From assembly GCF_019204045.1 (NCBI RefSeq), contig NZ_JAGSPC010000001.1, positions 434,001 to 498,000 of the forward strand: DNA of 64,000 nt. Reading direction: 5' to 3'. This document shows positions 30,923-40,540 of the stretch, in pieces (position 1 is the stretch's first letter; each line of letters begins with the position of its first letter). Under the pieces are notes generated by a model. The model did not search any database. It was not told the DNA's origin and saw only the letters and a program-made list of their open reading frames with translations. A program made the position numbers and the translations under genes. This stretch comes from Erythrobacter crassostreae. GTDB taxonomy: Bacteria; Pseudomonadota; Alphaproteobacteria; Sphingomonadales; Sphingomonadaceae.

Positions 30923-32365
30923 CTATTTGCGGTAATCAAGCGGCGGTGCACGGTCGCCCAGCAGAGAGCGATATTCGTAATCATCGCCCCTTGCAGCATC
31001 GAATTCGGCACGCGCGGCTGCGCGCAGTTCGGGATTGGTGAAGAGCTCGACCGCCATTAGCGTCATCGATTTTGCGGCCACTTGGGTGCCTTTGTGTCCG
31101 ATTGAGTGCCCGCTCGCCGCGACAGCTTGCCAGCTATGCGCGCTGGTTCCCGGGACCCATGTCGCCGTGCGAACGCCAACGGTGGGGGTGGCCCAAGACA
31201 CATCGCCTACATCGGTTGAGCCATATCCAAGGCTCTTCCCGTAGTCGCCAATCTCGCCCGCGCTTTCGAGCGGCTTCGCCGAATCGCCCAGCGATTCCTG
31301 CAGTTGTTCAGCCCACGCGCGTTCTTCATCGGTATACTCTACGCCGCCGACCTGGCGCAGTTTCTGGTCCATCACTTTGGCAAGGGTTTCGTTGACGAGC
31401 AATGGGTTGTTGCCGTGTATCACTTCCCACTCAACTTCGGTGCCGGTTCCCATAGCCCCTCCGCGCGCTGCAGCTTCTAACCGCGTCCAGATTTCCTCAA
31501 CTCCATCAGGATCAGGGTGCCGGACATAGTAGAACACTTCGGCGAAATCGGGCACCACGTTCGGAGCGTTTCCGCCCGATGTAATAACATAATGCATCCG
31601 CGCATCCTGCGGCATATGCTCATGCAGCATATTGGCCATCATGTTCATCGCTTCCGCTCCGTCCAATGCGCTGCGTCCGCGCTCCGGCGCGCCAGCAGCG
31701 TGCGCTGAAATCCCTTTAAAGCGGAACTTGGCAGAACGGTTGGCGAGGCTCGTTTGCGCCGCTGCGCTGTTTTCATCATCGGCGTGCCAGTGGATCGCCA
31801 CATCGACATCGTCGAACATGCCCGCACGGGTCATATATACCTTGCCAGAGCCGCCTTCTTCCGCAGGAGTGCCGTAAAACCGGATGCGGCCAGGGGTGCC
31901 TGTTTCTTCCAACCATTTCTTGATGGCGATGGCGGCGACAAGCGATCCGGCGCCAAACAGATTGTGCCCGCACGCATGGCCTGCATTCTTCCCCTCGACA
32001 ATCTCCCGCAAAGGTGATGCCGACTGGTTGATACCTGGCAACGCATCCATTTCCGCCATGATTGCGATAACAGGCCCACCTTCGCCCCACTCGGCCAGAA
32101 ACGCTGTCGGGATATCCGCGATGCCTTGTTCAATCCGAAAGCCTTCTCCCGAAAGCTCGCTTTGGAGCAATGCGCTTGTTTCTGTCTCCAGATAGCCAAG
32201 CTCGGCCAGTTCCCAGAGCTGCTGCGCAACACGCGCCGTCCGATCAGCATCCGCGTTAACGAATTCTACCGGATCGACCCCATGATCATCGGCAGACAAA
32301 GGTGTTGTCGCCACCAGCAAAGCGATGCTCGCAGCGGCAGCCAGCGGTTTGAACGGCAATTTCAT
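30923..32365 (-). CDS. Secreted M20-family amidohydrolase (AbgB-like)
   Basis: A 480-residue exported metallopeptidase/amidohydrolase. Signal peptide [18 protein letters not shown]...PLSADD. Metal-site segments are IAIMAEMDALPG, GHACGHNLFGAG, the catalytic-acid TPAEEGGSG and SAHAAGAPERGRSALDG of the dimerisation lid; it ends with GTSAHSWQAVAASGHSIGHKG. It resembles p-aminobenzoyl-glutamate hydrolase subunit B, but the signal peptide places it in periplasm. The ATG at 32365 has CAGGAG upstream. Confidence 0.88.
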   Translation of the reverse strand: MKLPFKPLAAAASIALLVATTPLSADDHGVDPVEFVNADADRTARVAQQLWELAELGYLETETSALLQSELSGEGFRIEQGIADIPTAFLAEWGEGGPVIAIMAEMDALPGINQSASPLREIVEGKNAGHACGHNLFGAGSLVAAIAIKKWLEETGTPGRIRFYGTPAEEGGSGKVYMTRAGMFDDVDVAIHWHADDENSAAAQTSLANRSAKFRFKGISAHAAGAPERGRSALDGAEAMNMMANMLHEHMPQDARMHYVITSGGNAPNVVPDFAEVFYYVRHPDPDGVEEIWTRLEAAARGGAMGTGTEVEWEVIHGNNPLLVNETLAKVMDQKLRQVGGVEYTDEERAWAEQLQESLGDSAKPLESAGEIGDYGKSLGYGSTDVGDVSWATPTVGVRTATWVPGTSAHSWQAVAASGHSIGHKGTQVAAKSMTLMAVELFTNPELRAAARAEFDAARGDDYEYRSLLGDRAPPLDYRK

Positions 32366-32420
32366 GGCAATCTCCTGTTGCCCCAAGCTTGCCGCAAAGT
32401 GCCGCTCATGCCAATCCCGC

Positions 32421-32843
32421 ATGATCATGGACATCCACCCTCAAATCCTGACCTTTGGCGGTTCGCTAATCGCGATTCTTGCCATAACCGGCTTTGCAAA
32501 GCTCCTCCGTCTTGGGGGAAAGCCAACCTTGTCTAATGAGGACGAGGCAAGGCGCGCAGCTACAGAAGTGGTTGACGGGTATGAGGCTTCCGAAGTCGCG
32601 CTCGACACAAACGGCGCAGGCGCTTTGCTCAGGGATGCAAGCAGCCAGATCATGGTGATCAAGCCGCACGGTAATCAGTTTGCCGGCCGGATTCTTACTT
32701 CCCAAGCGAGCGTGCTGGTCGAGGACGGACACACCATTATCTCCACCGGTGAAGCTCGTTTTGGCTGCGTAACTCTTATGCTCGCAAGGCCAGAGCCTTG
32801 GGTAGACGCGATCAATCGGTTAAACGGCACGGAAGATGCCTGA
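32421..32843 (+). CDS. Membrane-anchored hypothetical protein
   Basis: About 140 residues: one N-terminal membrane helix (ILTFGGSLIAILAITGFAKLL) and a soluble alpha/beta part ending in PWVDAINRLNG. Family not recognised, though such a gene often precedes the sterol-desaturase gene, which starts 8 bases inside its 3' end (32836-32843). The start at 32421 or 32427 (ATGATCATG) is favoured since a longer frame would overlap the divergent M20 start. Confidence 0.65.
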   Translation: MIMDIHPQILTFGGSLIAILAITGFAKLLRLGGKPTLSNEDEARRAATEVVDGYEASEVALDTNGAGALLRDASSQIMVIKPHGNQFAGRILTSQASVLVEDGHTIISTGEARFGCVTLMLARPEPWVDAINRLNGTEDA

Positions 32844-33792
32844 ATTCTCCCCCACCCAATTTGCTGTGCCGCTTTTCGTGGTTGCCGTTCTCGCAGAGAT
32901 ACTGTGGGCGAGATTCCGCGCGCCCGAGAAATATGAGCCGAGAGATACGCTCATAAGTCTAGCGTTTGGATTGGGCTCTACAGTTGCAGGCGCTTTGTTC
33001 GGCGGCTTTGCGGTCTATGTGTTCATCGCTGCTTACGAATACCGCGTGTTTGACCTTGGCCCTGAATGGTGGAGTGTCTGGTGGGCATGGCCGCTCGTCT
33101 TTGTGTTGGATGATCTCAAATATTACTGGGTTCACCGCGCAGGGCACCGAATCCGCTGGATGTGGGCAAGCCATGTGAACCATCATTCCAGCCAGCACTA
33201 CAACCTGTCCACCGCGCTGCGGCAATCGTGGACCGGATCGTTTACCTTTGGACTGCTGTTTGCATTGCCGCTTGTGCTGCTCGGATTTCATCCGGGTATG
33301 ATCGCAATCGTTGGCGGGTTCAATCTGATCTACCAATTCTGGATTCATACCGAAGCCATCGATCGGATGCCGCGTTGGTTTGAGGCCGTGATGAATACAC
33401 CGAGTCACCACCGCGTCCACCATGCCACCAATCCGCGTTATCTCGATCGGAATTATGCCGGTGTCTTTATCATTTGGGACAAGATGTTCGGCACATTCGA
33501 AGCTGAGACCGATGACGAGAAAATCCGCTACGGTATCATAAAGCAGCTGGGCAGTTTCAACCTGCTCTGGGCAGTGTTTCACGAATGGATCGGCATGATC
33601 AGCGATATCTGGCGCGCGCCATGGAAGCACAAGCTTTCCTACCTGCTGCGCGCACCCGGCTGGAGCCATGATGGATCGCGCGACACATCGGACACAATCC
33701 GCGAGAGATGGCGAGCCCGAACAGGACAAATCGAGGCTGCAAATTCGGTTGCACAGCGAAACCCGATTGAAAGCCCGCGCGAACCTGCTTAA
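32836..33792 (+). CDS. Sterol desaturase/fatty acid hydroxylase family protein
   Basis: A 318-residue membrane di-iron oxygenase. The eight-histidine signature is visible as HRAGH, HVNHHSSQHYN and HRVHHATN, spread between four or more membrane helices. Substrate is likely a lipid such as a carotenoid, hopanoid, ornithine lipid or long-chain base; none can be assigned. The reading frame overlaps the preceding small membrane protein by 8 bp. Confidence 0.9.
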   Translation: MPEFSPTQFAVPLFVVAVLAEILWARFRAPEKYEPRDTLISLAFGLGSTVAGALFGGFAVYVFIAAYEYRVFDLGPEWWSVWWAWPLVFVLDDLKYYWVHRAGHRIRWMWASHVNHHSSQHYNLSTALRQSWTGSFTFGLLFALPLVLLGFHPGMIAIVGGFNLIYQFWIHTEAIDRMPRWFEAVMNTPSHHRVHHATNPRYLDRNYAGVFIIWDKMFGTFEAETDDEKIRYGIIKQLGSFNLLWAVFHEWIGMISDIWRAPWKHKLSYLLRAPGWSHDGSRDTSDTIRERWRARTGQIEAANSVAQRNPIESPREPA

Positions 33793-33815
33793 TCCTGTCT
33801 CCTAGAGGAGAGATC

Positions 33816-35405
33816 ATGGAGAGTTTCGATTACGTCGTTATCGGCGGAGGTAGTGGTGGCAGCGCAGTTGCAGGGCGCTTGGCCGTAGATGGCACGCGCC
33901 GTGTGTGTTTGATCGAAGCCGGCGGGCGCAATGACAACGTCATTATCAAAACGCCCGGCTTCATGCCCTTCATCCGCAATTCCTCGAATTACAAATTCGA
34001 CACTGTCCCGCAAAAGGGGCTGAATGGCCGGATCGGATATCAGCCGCGCGGGAAAGGCCTTGGCGGGTCTTCGGCGATCAATGCCATGGTCTATATTCGC
34101 GGCAACAAATGGGATTACGACAATTGGGCCGATATGGGCTGCGATGGCTGGTCGTACGACGATGTGCTGCCCTATTTCAAAAAAGCTGAATCGAATGAGC
34201 GCGGCGGTGATGATTATCACGGCGATGGAGGGCCATTGTTTGTCTCTGACCAAGGCTCTCCCAATCCCACAAGCCACGCTTTTGTAGAGGCCGCCGCATC
34301 GCTTCAGATGCGGCCCAACGACGACTTTAACGGGGAACGGCACGAGGGTTTCGGCCTCTATCAAGTGACCCAGCGCAATGGCGAACGTTGGTCTGCTGCG
34401 CGCGCTTATGTCGAGCCGATCCGCGACCAAGGCAATTTCGCTGTCTGCACAAACACGCTGGTTGAAAAGCTGGTGATCGAAGGCGGGCGGGTCACCGGAG
34501 TGATGGTAAAGCGCGGGAAACGCAGCGAGATGATCTATGCCAAACGCGGCGTGATCCTTTCGGCAGGCGCGTTCAATTCTCCGCAGATATTGATGTTGTC
34601 GGGTATCGGCCCAGCGCAGCATTTGAAAGACAACGGCCTTGATGTGGTGTTGAATCGCGAGGCTGTTGGCGGCAACTTACAAGATCACATCGACTATGTG
34701 TCCGGCTGGGAAACGGAAAGCGATGTTCCTATCGGCGGCACGTTGAAAGGCACGCTCAAGATGGCAGGCGCCATTTTTGAGCACCGCCGTAAGCGTACGG
34801 GCGCAATGACCACACCTTATGCTGAGGCAGGCGGTTTCTGGACCGTGATGAACGACGCGCCTGCACCAGATATCCAATGGCACTTCGTTCCAGCGGTGCT
34901 GGAAGATCATGGCCGCGAAAATGTGAAGGGCTACGGCTTTTCGCTCCATGCCTGCGTGCTGCGCCCGGAAAGCAAAGGCACCGTTCGACTCGGCTCGGGT
35001 GACGCAGCCGCTGCGCCGGTGATTGATCCGAACTTCCTCGACGATGACCGTGACATTGCCACTTTGCGCGAAGGCATACGCCTTTCGCACCGCATCGCTG
35101 ATGCGCCGCCGCTGCAAGTTTACGGACCTACCGACCGTCACCCCGTTGATCTCAATGACGACGCAGCGCTGGACGAAATGATCCGCAACCGCGCTGACAC
35201 TGTTTATCATCCAGTCGGCACGTGCCGAATGGGCGCAGATGATGACGCGGTAGTCGATCCGACGCTGAAAGTGCGCGGGCTCGAAGGCCTATGGATCGCC
35301 GATGCCAGCGTGATGCCAAAGATCGTCAGCGGCAACACAAACGCGCCAAGCATCATGATCGGTGAGCGCTGCGCAGACTTTATCAAGGCCGCCGAGAACC
35401 GCTGA
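33816..35405 (+). CDS. GMC-family FAD-dependent oxidoreductase
   Basis: A 529-residue choline-dehydrogenase-like enzyme. The FAD site is VVIGGGSGGSAVAGRLA (from residue 7), the second signature is LSAGAFNSPQILMLSGIGP, and the catalytic His region is YHPVGTCRMG followed by the GNTNAPSIMIGERCAD flavin-covering end. Substrate is an alcohol of unknown kind; no BADH or transporter gene is adjacent, so betaine synthesis is unproven. AGAGGAG precedes the ATG. Confidence 0.92.
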   Translation: MESFDYVVIGGGSGGSAVAGRLAVDGTRRVCLIEAGGRNDNVIIKTPGFMPFIRNSSNYKFDTVPQKGLNGRIGYQPRGKGLGGSSAINAMVYIRGNKWDYDNWADMGCDGWSYDDVLPYFKKAESNERGGDDYHGDGGPLFVSDQGSPNPTSHAFVEAAASLQMRPNDDFNGERHEGFGLYQVTQRNGERWSAARAYVEPIRDQGNFAVCTNTLVEKLVIEGGRVTGVMVKRGKRSEMIYAKRGVILSAGAFNSPQILMLSGIGPAQHLKDNGLDVVLNREAVGGNLQDHIDYVSGWETESDVPIGGTLKGTLKMAGAIFEHRRKRTGAMTTPYAEAGGFWTVMNDAPAPDIQWHFVPAVLEDHGRENVKGYGFSLHACVLRPESKGTVRLGSGDAAAAPVIDPNFLDDDRDIATLREGIRLSHRIADAPPLQVYGPTDRHPVDLNDDAALDEMIRNRADTVYHPVGTCRMGADDDAVVDPTLKVRGLEGLWIADASVMPKIVSGNTNAPSIMIGERCADFIKAAENR

Positions 35406-35447
35406 AACCTCGCAAATTGCGTGGCGAACAAGCCTGCAAAGTGTACG

Positions 35448-35482
35448 AAAAAGGGGCCGAAGCGGGGATGCCGCTTCGGCCC
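35448..35482. terminator. Bidirectional terminator between GMC gene and amt
   Basis: GGGCCGAAGCGG-ggatg-CCGCTTCGGCCC, a 12-base perfect stem. On the minus strand it is followed by CTTTTT, which fits amt termination; on the plus strand a shorter TTAT follows. A second long imperfect hairpin (35519-35556, one mismatch in 12) lies closer to the amt stop. Confidence 0.85.
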
Positions 35483-35575
35483 TTATCAGTTTGTTCGTTC
35501 GCAGGAGGAACGCGGTGAGGCGGGGAAAGAGGGAGAGGAGAATGTCTTCCCCCGCCAAACTGGTGAGCGAGTTGG

Positions 35576-36919
35576 TTAGGTTCTCGCAAATTCAGGATAG
35601 GCTTCGACGCCGATCTCGGCCTTGTCCAAACCGTTCACTTCGTCTTCTTCGCTTGGACGGACGCCGATCGTGTATTTGAGAGCCAGCCACACGATGGCCG
35701 ATGCGCCGGAGACCCAGACTGCGGTCAAGAGAACGCCGACGAGTTGACCCATGAAGGTAACACCTGCGTCGGGTGCAGCAGTCCAAGCGACGATCAACGT
35801 ACCCCAGATACCTGCGAACAGGTGAACCGGGATTGCACCAACGACATCGTCGATTTTGAACTTGTCGAGCATCGGAACTGCAAAGACCACGATCACGCCG
35901 CCAACGCCGCCGATCAGGATCGACTGACCGACAGAAGGAGCAAGCGGCTCAGCAGTGATCGACACAAGGCCGGCCAGTGCGCCATTGAGCGCCATCGTGA
36001 CGTCGGCTTTCTTGTACATCACCTGCGTCAGGATGATCGCGACAACCACACCGCCAGCGGCGGCCATATTGGTGTTCACGAAAATCTTCGACACATCGGA
36101 AACATCGCCGACTGTGCCCATGGCAAGCTGCGATGCACCGTTAAAGCCGAACCAGCCGAGCCAGAGAATAAACGTGCCAAGCGTCGCCAGAGGGATGTTG
36201 GTCCCCGGGAATACATTGACCTGACCATCTTTGCCGTAGCGGCCAACACGCGAACCGATGATGATTGCGCCCATGAGAGCCGCCCAACCGCCGGTTGAGT
36301 GAACCAAGGTGGAGCCAGCAAAGTCGCTGAAACCGTGAACACTATCAAGGTAGCCGCCGCCCCATTCCCAGCTGACAACAACCGGATAGATAACGCCGGT
36401 CAGGATTGTGACGAAGATGAAGAACGGTACGATTTTCACGCGTTCTGCAACGGTGCCCGACACAATCGAGGCCGTTGTGGCGCAGAAAACCATCTGGAAG
36501 AACCAGTCTGATGCGACCGAGTAACCCGTATCGAGATCAGCAGCGCCGACCTCTTGCATCGAATAGATGCCGGTAAATCCGCCAATCAGGCCAAGGCTGT
36601 CTTCGGCAAAGCTTGGATAGGCAATATTATAGCCGATCACCCAGAACATCAGACCGGCAATCGAATAGAGGCCGATGTTTTTGAGACACTGGGTCGAGGT
36701 GTTCTTGGCACGGACAAGGCCGGCTTCGAGCATCGCAAAACCAGCTGCCATCCACATGACGAGGAAACCGCCAATGAGGAATAGCAAAGTGTTAAGAATA
36801 TAGGCTGTGCCGCCGCCCACCGCATCTGCGGCTGGCGCCGCAGGTACAGCTGCCAAAGCAGGTGCAGCCGTAAGGCCAACTCCGGCTAGGGCAGCAAGTG
36901 TCAGAAAAGTACGCTTCAT
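35576..36919 (-). CDS. amt: Ammonium transporter
   Basis: Trimeric ammonium channel of the inner membrane. 447 residues with a cleavable signal peptide (FLTLAALAGVGLTAAPALA) and eleven further helices; landmarks are WMAAGFAMLEAGLVRAKNT, FSDFAGSTLVHSTGGWAALMG (first pore histidine region) and IPVHLFAGIWGTLIVAW (second). The gene follows glnK by 14 bp on the same strand, the standard glnK-amtB operon in which GlnK closes the channel when nitrogen is plentiful. Confidence 0.96.
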   Translation of the reverse strand: MKRTFLTLAALAGVGLTAAPALAAVPAAPAADAVGGGTAYILNTLLFLIGGFLVMWMAAGFAMLEAGLVRAKNTSTQCLKNIGLYSIAGLMFWVIGYNIAYPSFAEDSLGLIGGFTGIYSMQEVGAADLDTGYSVASDWFFQMVFCATTASIVSGTVAERVKIVPFFIFVTILTGVIYPVVVSWEWGGGYLDSVHGFSDFAGSTLVHSTGGWAALMGAIIIGSRVGRYGKDGQVNVFPGTNIPLATLGTFILWLGWFGFNGASQLAMGTVGDVSDVSKIFVNTNMAAAGGVVVAIILTQVMYKKADVTMALNGALAGLVSITAEPLAPSVGQSILIGGVGGVIVVFAVPMLDKFKIDDVVGAIPVHLFAGIWGTLIVAWTAAPDAGVTFMGQLVGVLLTAVWVSGASAIVWLALKYTIGVRPSEEDEVNGLDKAEIGVEAYPEFART

Positions 36920-36933
36920 GATGCTTGTCCCCT

Positions 36934-37311
<378 letters not shown>

Positions 37312-37431
37312 TTAAGAGAGCAAAGGATGTGCCAAACCGTGATTCAAGGGATTCCCAAGCGGTAAGGAACGGCGCGGATGCCTTAATAGGCACTGGCTAT
37401 GCCCACTTTTTAATCTTTTGGCTATTTATTA

Positions 37432-37448
37432 GGCAGTTCAAGTGCCAA
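37432..37448 (-). promoter_or_regulatory. Sigma-54 promoter of glnK-amt
   Basis: On the minus strand TTGGCAC-TTGAA-CTGCC has the invariant -24 GG and -12 GC exactly ten bases apart and matches the RpoN consensus. It is about 160 bp upstream of glnK, implying an NtrC-type activator. The -24 element overlaps a TGCCAATTGGCA palindrome (37443-37454). Confidence 0.75.
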
Positions 37449-37492
37449 TTGGCATTGCGGGCGGCTCCGTCGACACAAAATTTCTTTCCGCC

Positions 37493-38062
37493 CTACTCGC
37501 CAGCAATATATCTGTCGGTGGCGCGCGTTGTTAGGCCGTCGATACTCGTGGTCCGGCCCGCCATTTTGGCCTCCCATTCAGCCGGATCAGATTGCCGGTG
37601 GGCTTTTTGGAGAGTTTCGCGCTCACCCTCAAGGCTCATAAATGGCACGCCCCAGCCACAGCTCGTCTGAACGCTCTCGACCTCGATTTCGAAAATCTGC
37701 CGCGTTCCAGGCAGCATTGTAAAGTGCGCCGCAAGTTCATCCCAGCCATCATCTTGCGGGAGAACCGGTGTGCCTTTGCCATAGATCCGCAATATCAAAG
37801 CAGGTCGGTCAAAATTGGTGAACATGATGGTGATGCGGCCCGCGTCATCCTGTTCGGCGACGAGATGCGCGTGAGTCTCGTTCCCTGACCCACCTAGATC
37901 GAGATAGGCTACCCGCGTCGGGGAAAGCACGCGAAATGCATCATAGCCTTTGGGGCTAAGATTGACCCGGCCATCAGCAGCCGCCGTCGCAACAAAGAAC
38001 ACCGGCTGCTTTTCAATCATCGCCACCTGCTTTGGATCAAGCGCGTCGAAAAAATCAGCCAT
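37493..38062 (-). CDS. Pyridoxamine 5'-phosphate oxidase-family FMN-binding protein
   Basis: A 189-residue split-barrel flavoprotein: FFVATAAADGRVNLSPKG near the N-terminus, LDLGGSGNETHAHLV and TMLPGTRQIFEIEVESVQTSCGWGVPF, followed by a helical tail. Reaction unknown; not the vitamin B6 enzyme PdxH, which is larger in its core motifs. Lies between the a/b hydrolase and the nitrogen operon. Confidence 0.82.
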   Translation of the reverse strand: MADFFDALDPKQVAMIEKQPVFFVATAAADGRVNLSPKGYDAFRVLSPTRVAYLDLGGSGNETHAHLVAEQDDAGRITIMFTNFDRPALILRIYGKGTPVLPQDDGWDELAAHFTMLPGTRQIFEIEVESVQTSCGWGVPFMSLEGERETLQKAHRQSDPAEWEAKMAGRTTSIDGLTTRATDRYIAGE

Positions 38063-38080
38063 CTATTTTCTCCATCAAGT

Positions 38081-38950
38081 TCAAAGGAAATCTTGGAGGA
38101 CTTTCATAAACTTGTCGAACTGATCGTGGTGGAGCCAATGTCCAGCTTCTTCAAATTCAATCACGTCGGCATCGTTGAAATGCTTGATCCGACCATCCTT
38201 CTCGGGATTCGAGGCCCAACTGTTCGCACCATAAAGCAGAAGGGTAGGGCAGGAGATCGCCGCCCATGTTGCCTCGATAAACTCATCTGCGACATCTTCG
38301 ACGCCCCAAACATTAAGATGCGGATCGAATTTCCAGGTGTATGTCCCGTCCTCATTGCGGGTGACCCCGTGGACAGTCAGATGCTTGGCCTGAACCTCGG
38401 TGAGGTACGAGTTTTCCTCGATCATTCGCGCAAAAGCGGCTTCAATCGTGTCGTATTTGCGAGGGCTCCGGCCAGCGGCCTTGCGCTTTTTCTCGATCCA
38501 TTCGCGCATCCGCTCGGGATAGGGGGTGGAACGCTGCTTGTCCTTCCATTCCGGTGATGGGCCCAGCCCTTCGATCGCGACGAGCTTCGTCACCATATCT
38601 GGGAACATTCCGGCATATCGAAGCGCGACATTGCCGCCCATCGAATGCGAGACGATGGTTACAGGGCCGCGCCCAAGCTGATGAACCAGCTGCGCGAGGT
38701 CATAGACCATGTCGTTGGAATTGTAGTTCCCGTCCGACACCCAATCGCTGTCACCGTGGCCGCGATGATCCATCGCGACAACGTGCCAATCCTGCGCCAA
38801 TTGCTCGGCGGTCCAATCCCAGCTGCGCGCATGATCGCGCCCGCCATGTACGAGCACAAGCGGCGGCTTTTCGTGGTTTCCCCAATCGAAATAGTTCAGC
38901 TTGAGGCGCTGGGAGATAAAGGTCTGCGAAGTTGGGCCGGATACTGTCAT
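38081..38950 (-). CDS. Alpha/beta-fold hydrolase
   Basis: About 289 residues. The oxyanion HGGRDHARSW, the nucleophile elbow SHSMGGN and the terminal EAGHWLHHDQFD give a Ser-Asp-His triad. A lid of about 70 residues follows the nucleophile. Substrate unknown; similar proteins are called haloalkane-dehalogenase- or epoxide-hydrolase-like, but the nucleophile here is Ser. ATG 38950 is used: the frame to 39070 overlaps prfC's end. Confidence 0.85.
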   Translation of the reverse strand: MTVSGPTSQTFISQRLKLNYFDWGNHEKPPLVLVHGGRDHARSWDWTAEQLAQDWHVVAMDHRGHGDSDWVSDGNYNSNDMVYDLAQLVHQLGRGPVTIVSHSMGGNVALRYAGMFPDMVTKLVAIEGLGPSPEWKDKQRSTPYPERMREWIEKKRKAAGRSPRKYDTIEAAFARMIEENSYLTEVQAKHLTVHGVTRNEDGTYTWKFDPHLNVWGVEDVADEFIEATWAAISCPTLLLYGANSWASNPEKDGRIKHFNDADVIEFEEAGHWLHHDQFDKFMKVLQDFL

Positions 38951-39003
38951 GCCGCAGGCTTTGCCGCGAAGCGCGTCTGCCCGCAAGACTGCCTGCGGCA
39001 AAT

Positions 39004-40536
39004 TTAGCGTTCTTTGGTCGCCGAAAATGTCAGGTCTGGATTCTTCTCGACCTGATAATTCACATCCCACGGGCTCTTAGCCATAAAGACCATGTCCCCA
39101 TCCCGGTCTTTCGCAAGGTTCGCGCGGTTGAATTGTTCGAATTCATCCATCGCTTTTTGATCGCCTTTGACCCAGCGCGCAGTCGCAAACGGCGCCGCCT
39201 CAAGTGCAGCCTCGACCTTATATTCCGCCGATAGCCGCGAAATCAGAACTTCGAGCTGAAGCTGGCCGACCACACCAACGATGTGGTTCGCGCCAAGCTC
39301 CGGGTAGAACACTTGGATAACACCCTCTTCAGAAAGATCATCCAGCGCCTTGCGAAGCTGTTTCGTCTTAGTTGGATCTTTCAGTTGAACACGGCGCAGG
39401 ATTTCCGGCGCGAAATTCGGCAATCCTGTGAAGCGAAGCGTGTCTTTTTCCGACAGCGTATCACCCACGCGCAATGTGCCGTGGTTAGGAATGCCGATAA
39501 TATCGCCAGCCTCGGCGGTGTCGGCAATCTCGCGGTCCTGCGCAAAGAACAGGATCGGCGAATGGATCGCGATCGGTTTGCCAAGGCCCGAGGGAGTTAG
39601 CTTCATTCCGCGTCGAAATGTGCCCGATACCTGACGCATGAATGCGATCCGGTCGCGATGGTTCGGATCCATGTTGGCCTGCACTTTGAAGATGAAACCG
39701 GTGACTTCATCGTAATCCGGCGCAATCTGCTCGTCGCCTGCGGGCTGTGGACGCGGCGGCGGTGCGTGCTTGGCAATCGCATTGATCAATTCGGTCACGC
39801 CGAAATTCTTGAGCGCCGAACCGAAGTAGACCGGCGTCAAATCGCCGCTGCGATAGGCCTCCAGATCAAATTCGGGATAGCCGACCTGTGCAAGCTCAGC
39901 CTCTTCCGCAAAGTTGTCGGGAATCTCTGGATCTCTGTCGCGCCTGCCGAGAAATTCTTTGGATGGACCCTGCGGACGACTCACTTCGCCGCTCGCGAAA
40001 TCGAGGATTCCCTCGAATTGCCCGCCCATGCCAATAGGCCACATTTGCGGTGACACATCCAGCGCAAGCATATCGGCAACTTCGTCAACCGTTTCGAACG
40101 GGTCACGGCCCTCGCGGTCGACTTTGTTGACGAACGTGATGATCGGGACATTGCGAAGCCGGCACACTTCGAAGAGTTTTCTAGTCTGCGGCTCGATACC
40201 TTTGGCCGCATCGATCACCATTACGGCGCTGTCTACAGCGGTTAGGGTCCGATAGGTGTCTTCTGAAAAGTCCTCGTGGCCCGGCGTATCAAGCAGGTTG
40301 AAAGTGATCTTTTCGCCAGAATACTCTTTCTCGAAGGTCATGACCGAGGACGTGACCGATATGCCGCGTTGCTGCTCGATCTTCATCCAATCGGAACGCG
40401 CACGCCGCTGCGCCCCGCGGGCCTTAACTTCGCCCGCAAGGTGGATCGCGCCGCCTTGCAGCAGCAGCTTTTCCGTCAGCGTGGTTTTACCAGCATCAGG
40501 GTGCGAGATGATCGCGAAGGTGCGGCGATTGGACAT
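39004..40536 (-). CDS. prfC: Peptide chain release factor 3
   Basis: GTPase recycling RF1/RF2 from the ribosome. 510 residues from ATG 40536: G1 SHPDAGKTTLTEK, switch I REQQRGISVTSS-type region, G3 DTPGHEDFSEDTYR, G4 NKVDREGRD, and the RF3-specific C-terminal domain with FQAEYKVEAA-like segment (SAEYKVEAALEAAPF). Begins 4 bases after the pheT stop (40541-40543), so probably cotranscribed with pheST. Confidence 0.95.
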   Translation of the reverse strand: MSNRRTFAIISHPDAGKTTLTEKLLLQGGAIHLAGEVKARGAQRRARSDWMKIEQQRGISVTSSVMTFEKEYSGEKITFNLLDTPGHEDFSEDTYRTLTAVDSAVMVIDAAKGIEPQTRKLFEVCRLRNVPIITFVNKVDREGRDPFETVDEVADMLALDVSPQMWPIGMGGQFEGILDFASGEVSRPQGPSKEFLGRRDRDPEIPDNFAEEAELAQVGYPEFDLEAYRSGDLTPVYFGSALKNFGVTELINAIAKHAPPPRPQPAGDEQIAPDYDEVTGFIFKVQANMDPNHRDRIAFMRQVSGTFRRGMKLTPSGLGKPIAIHSPILFFAQDREIADTAEAGDIIGIPNHGTLRVGDTLSEKDTLRFTGLPNFAPEILRRVQLKDPTKTKQLRKALDDLSEEGVIQVFYPELGANHIVGVVGQLQLEVLISRLSAEYKVEAALEAAPFATARWVKGDQKAMDEFEQFNRANLAKDRDGDMVFMAKSPWDVNYQVEKNPDLTFSATKER

Positions 40537-40540
40537 CAGA

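Noticed and set aside
32959-33729. 256-codon open frame antisense to the sterol-desaturase gene
   Set aside because: Exact antisense of a strongly conserved histidine-motif gene; no recognisable domain.
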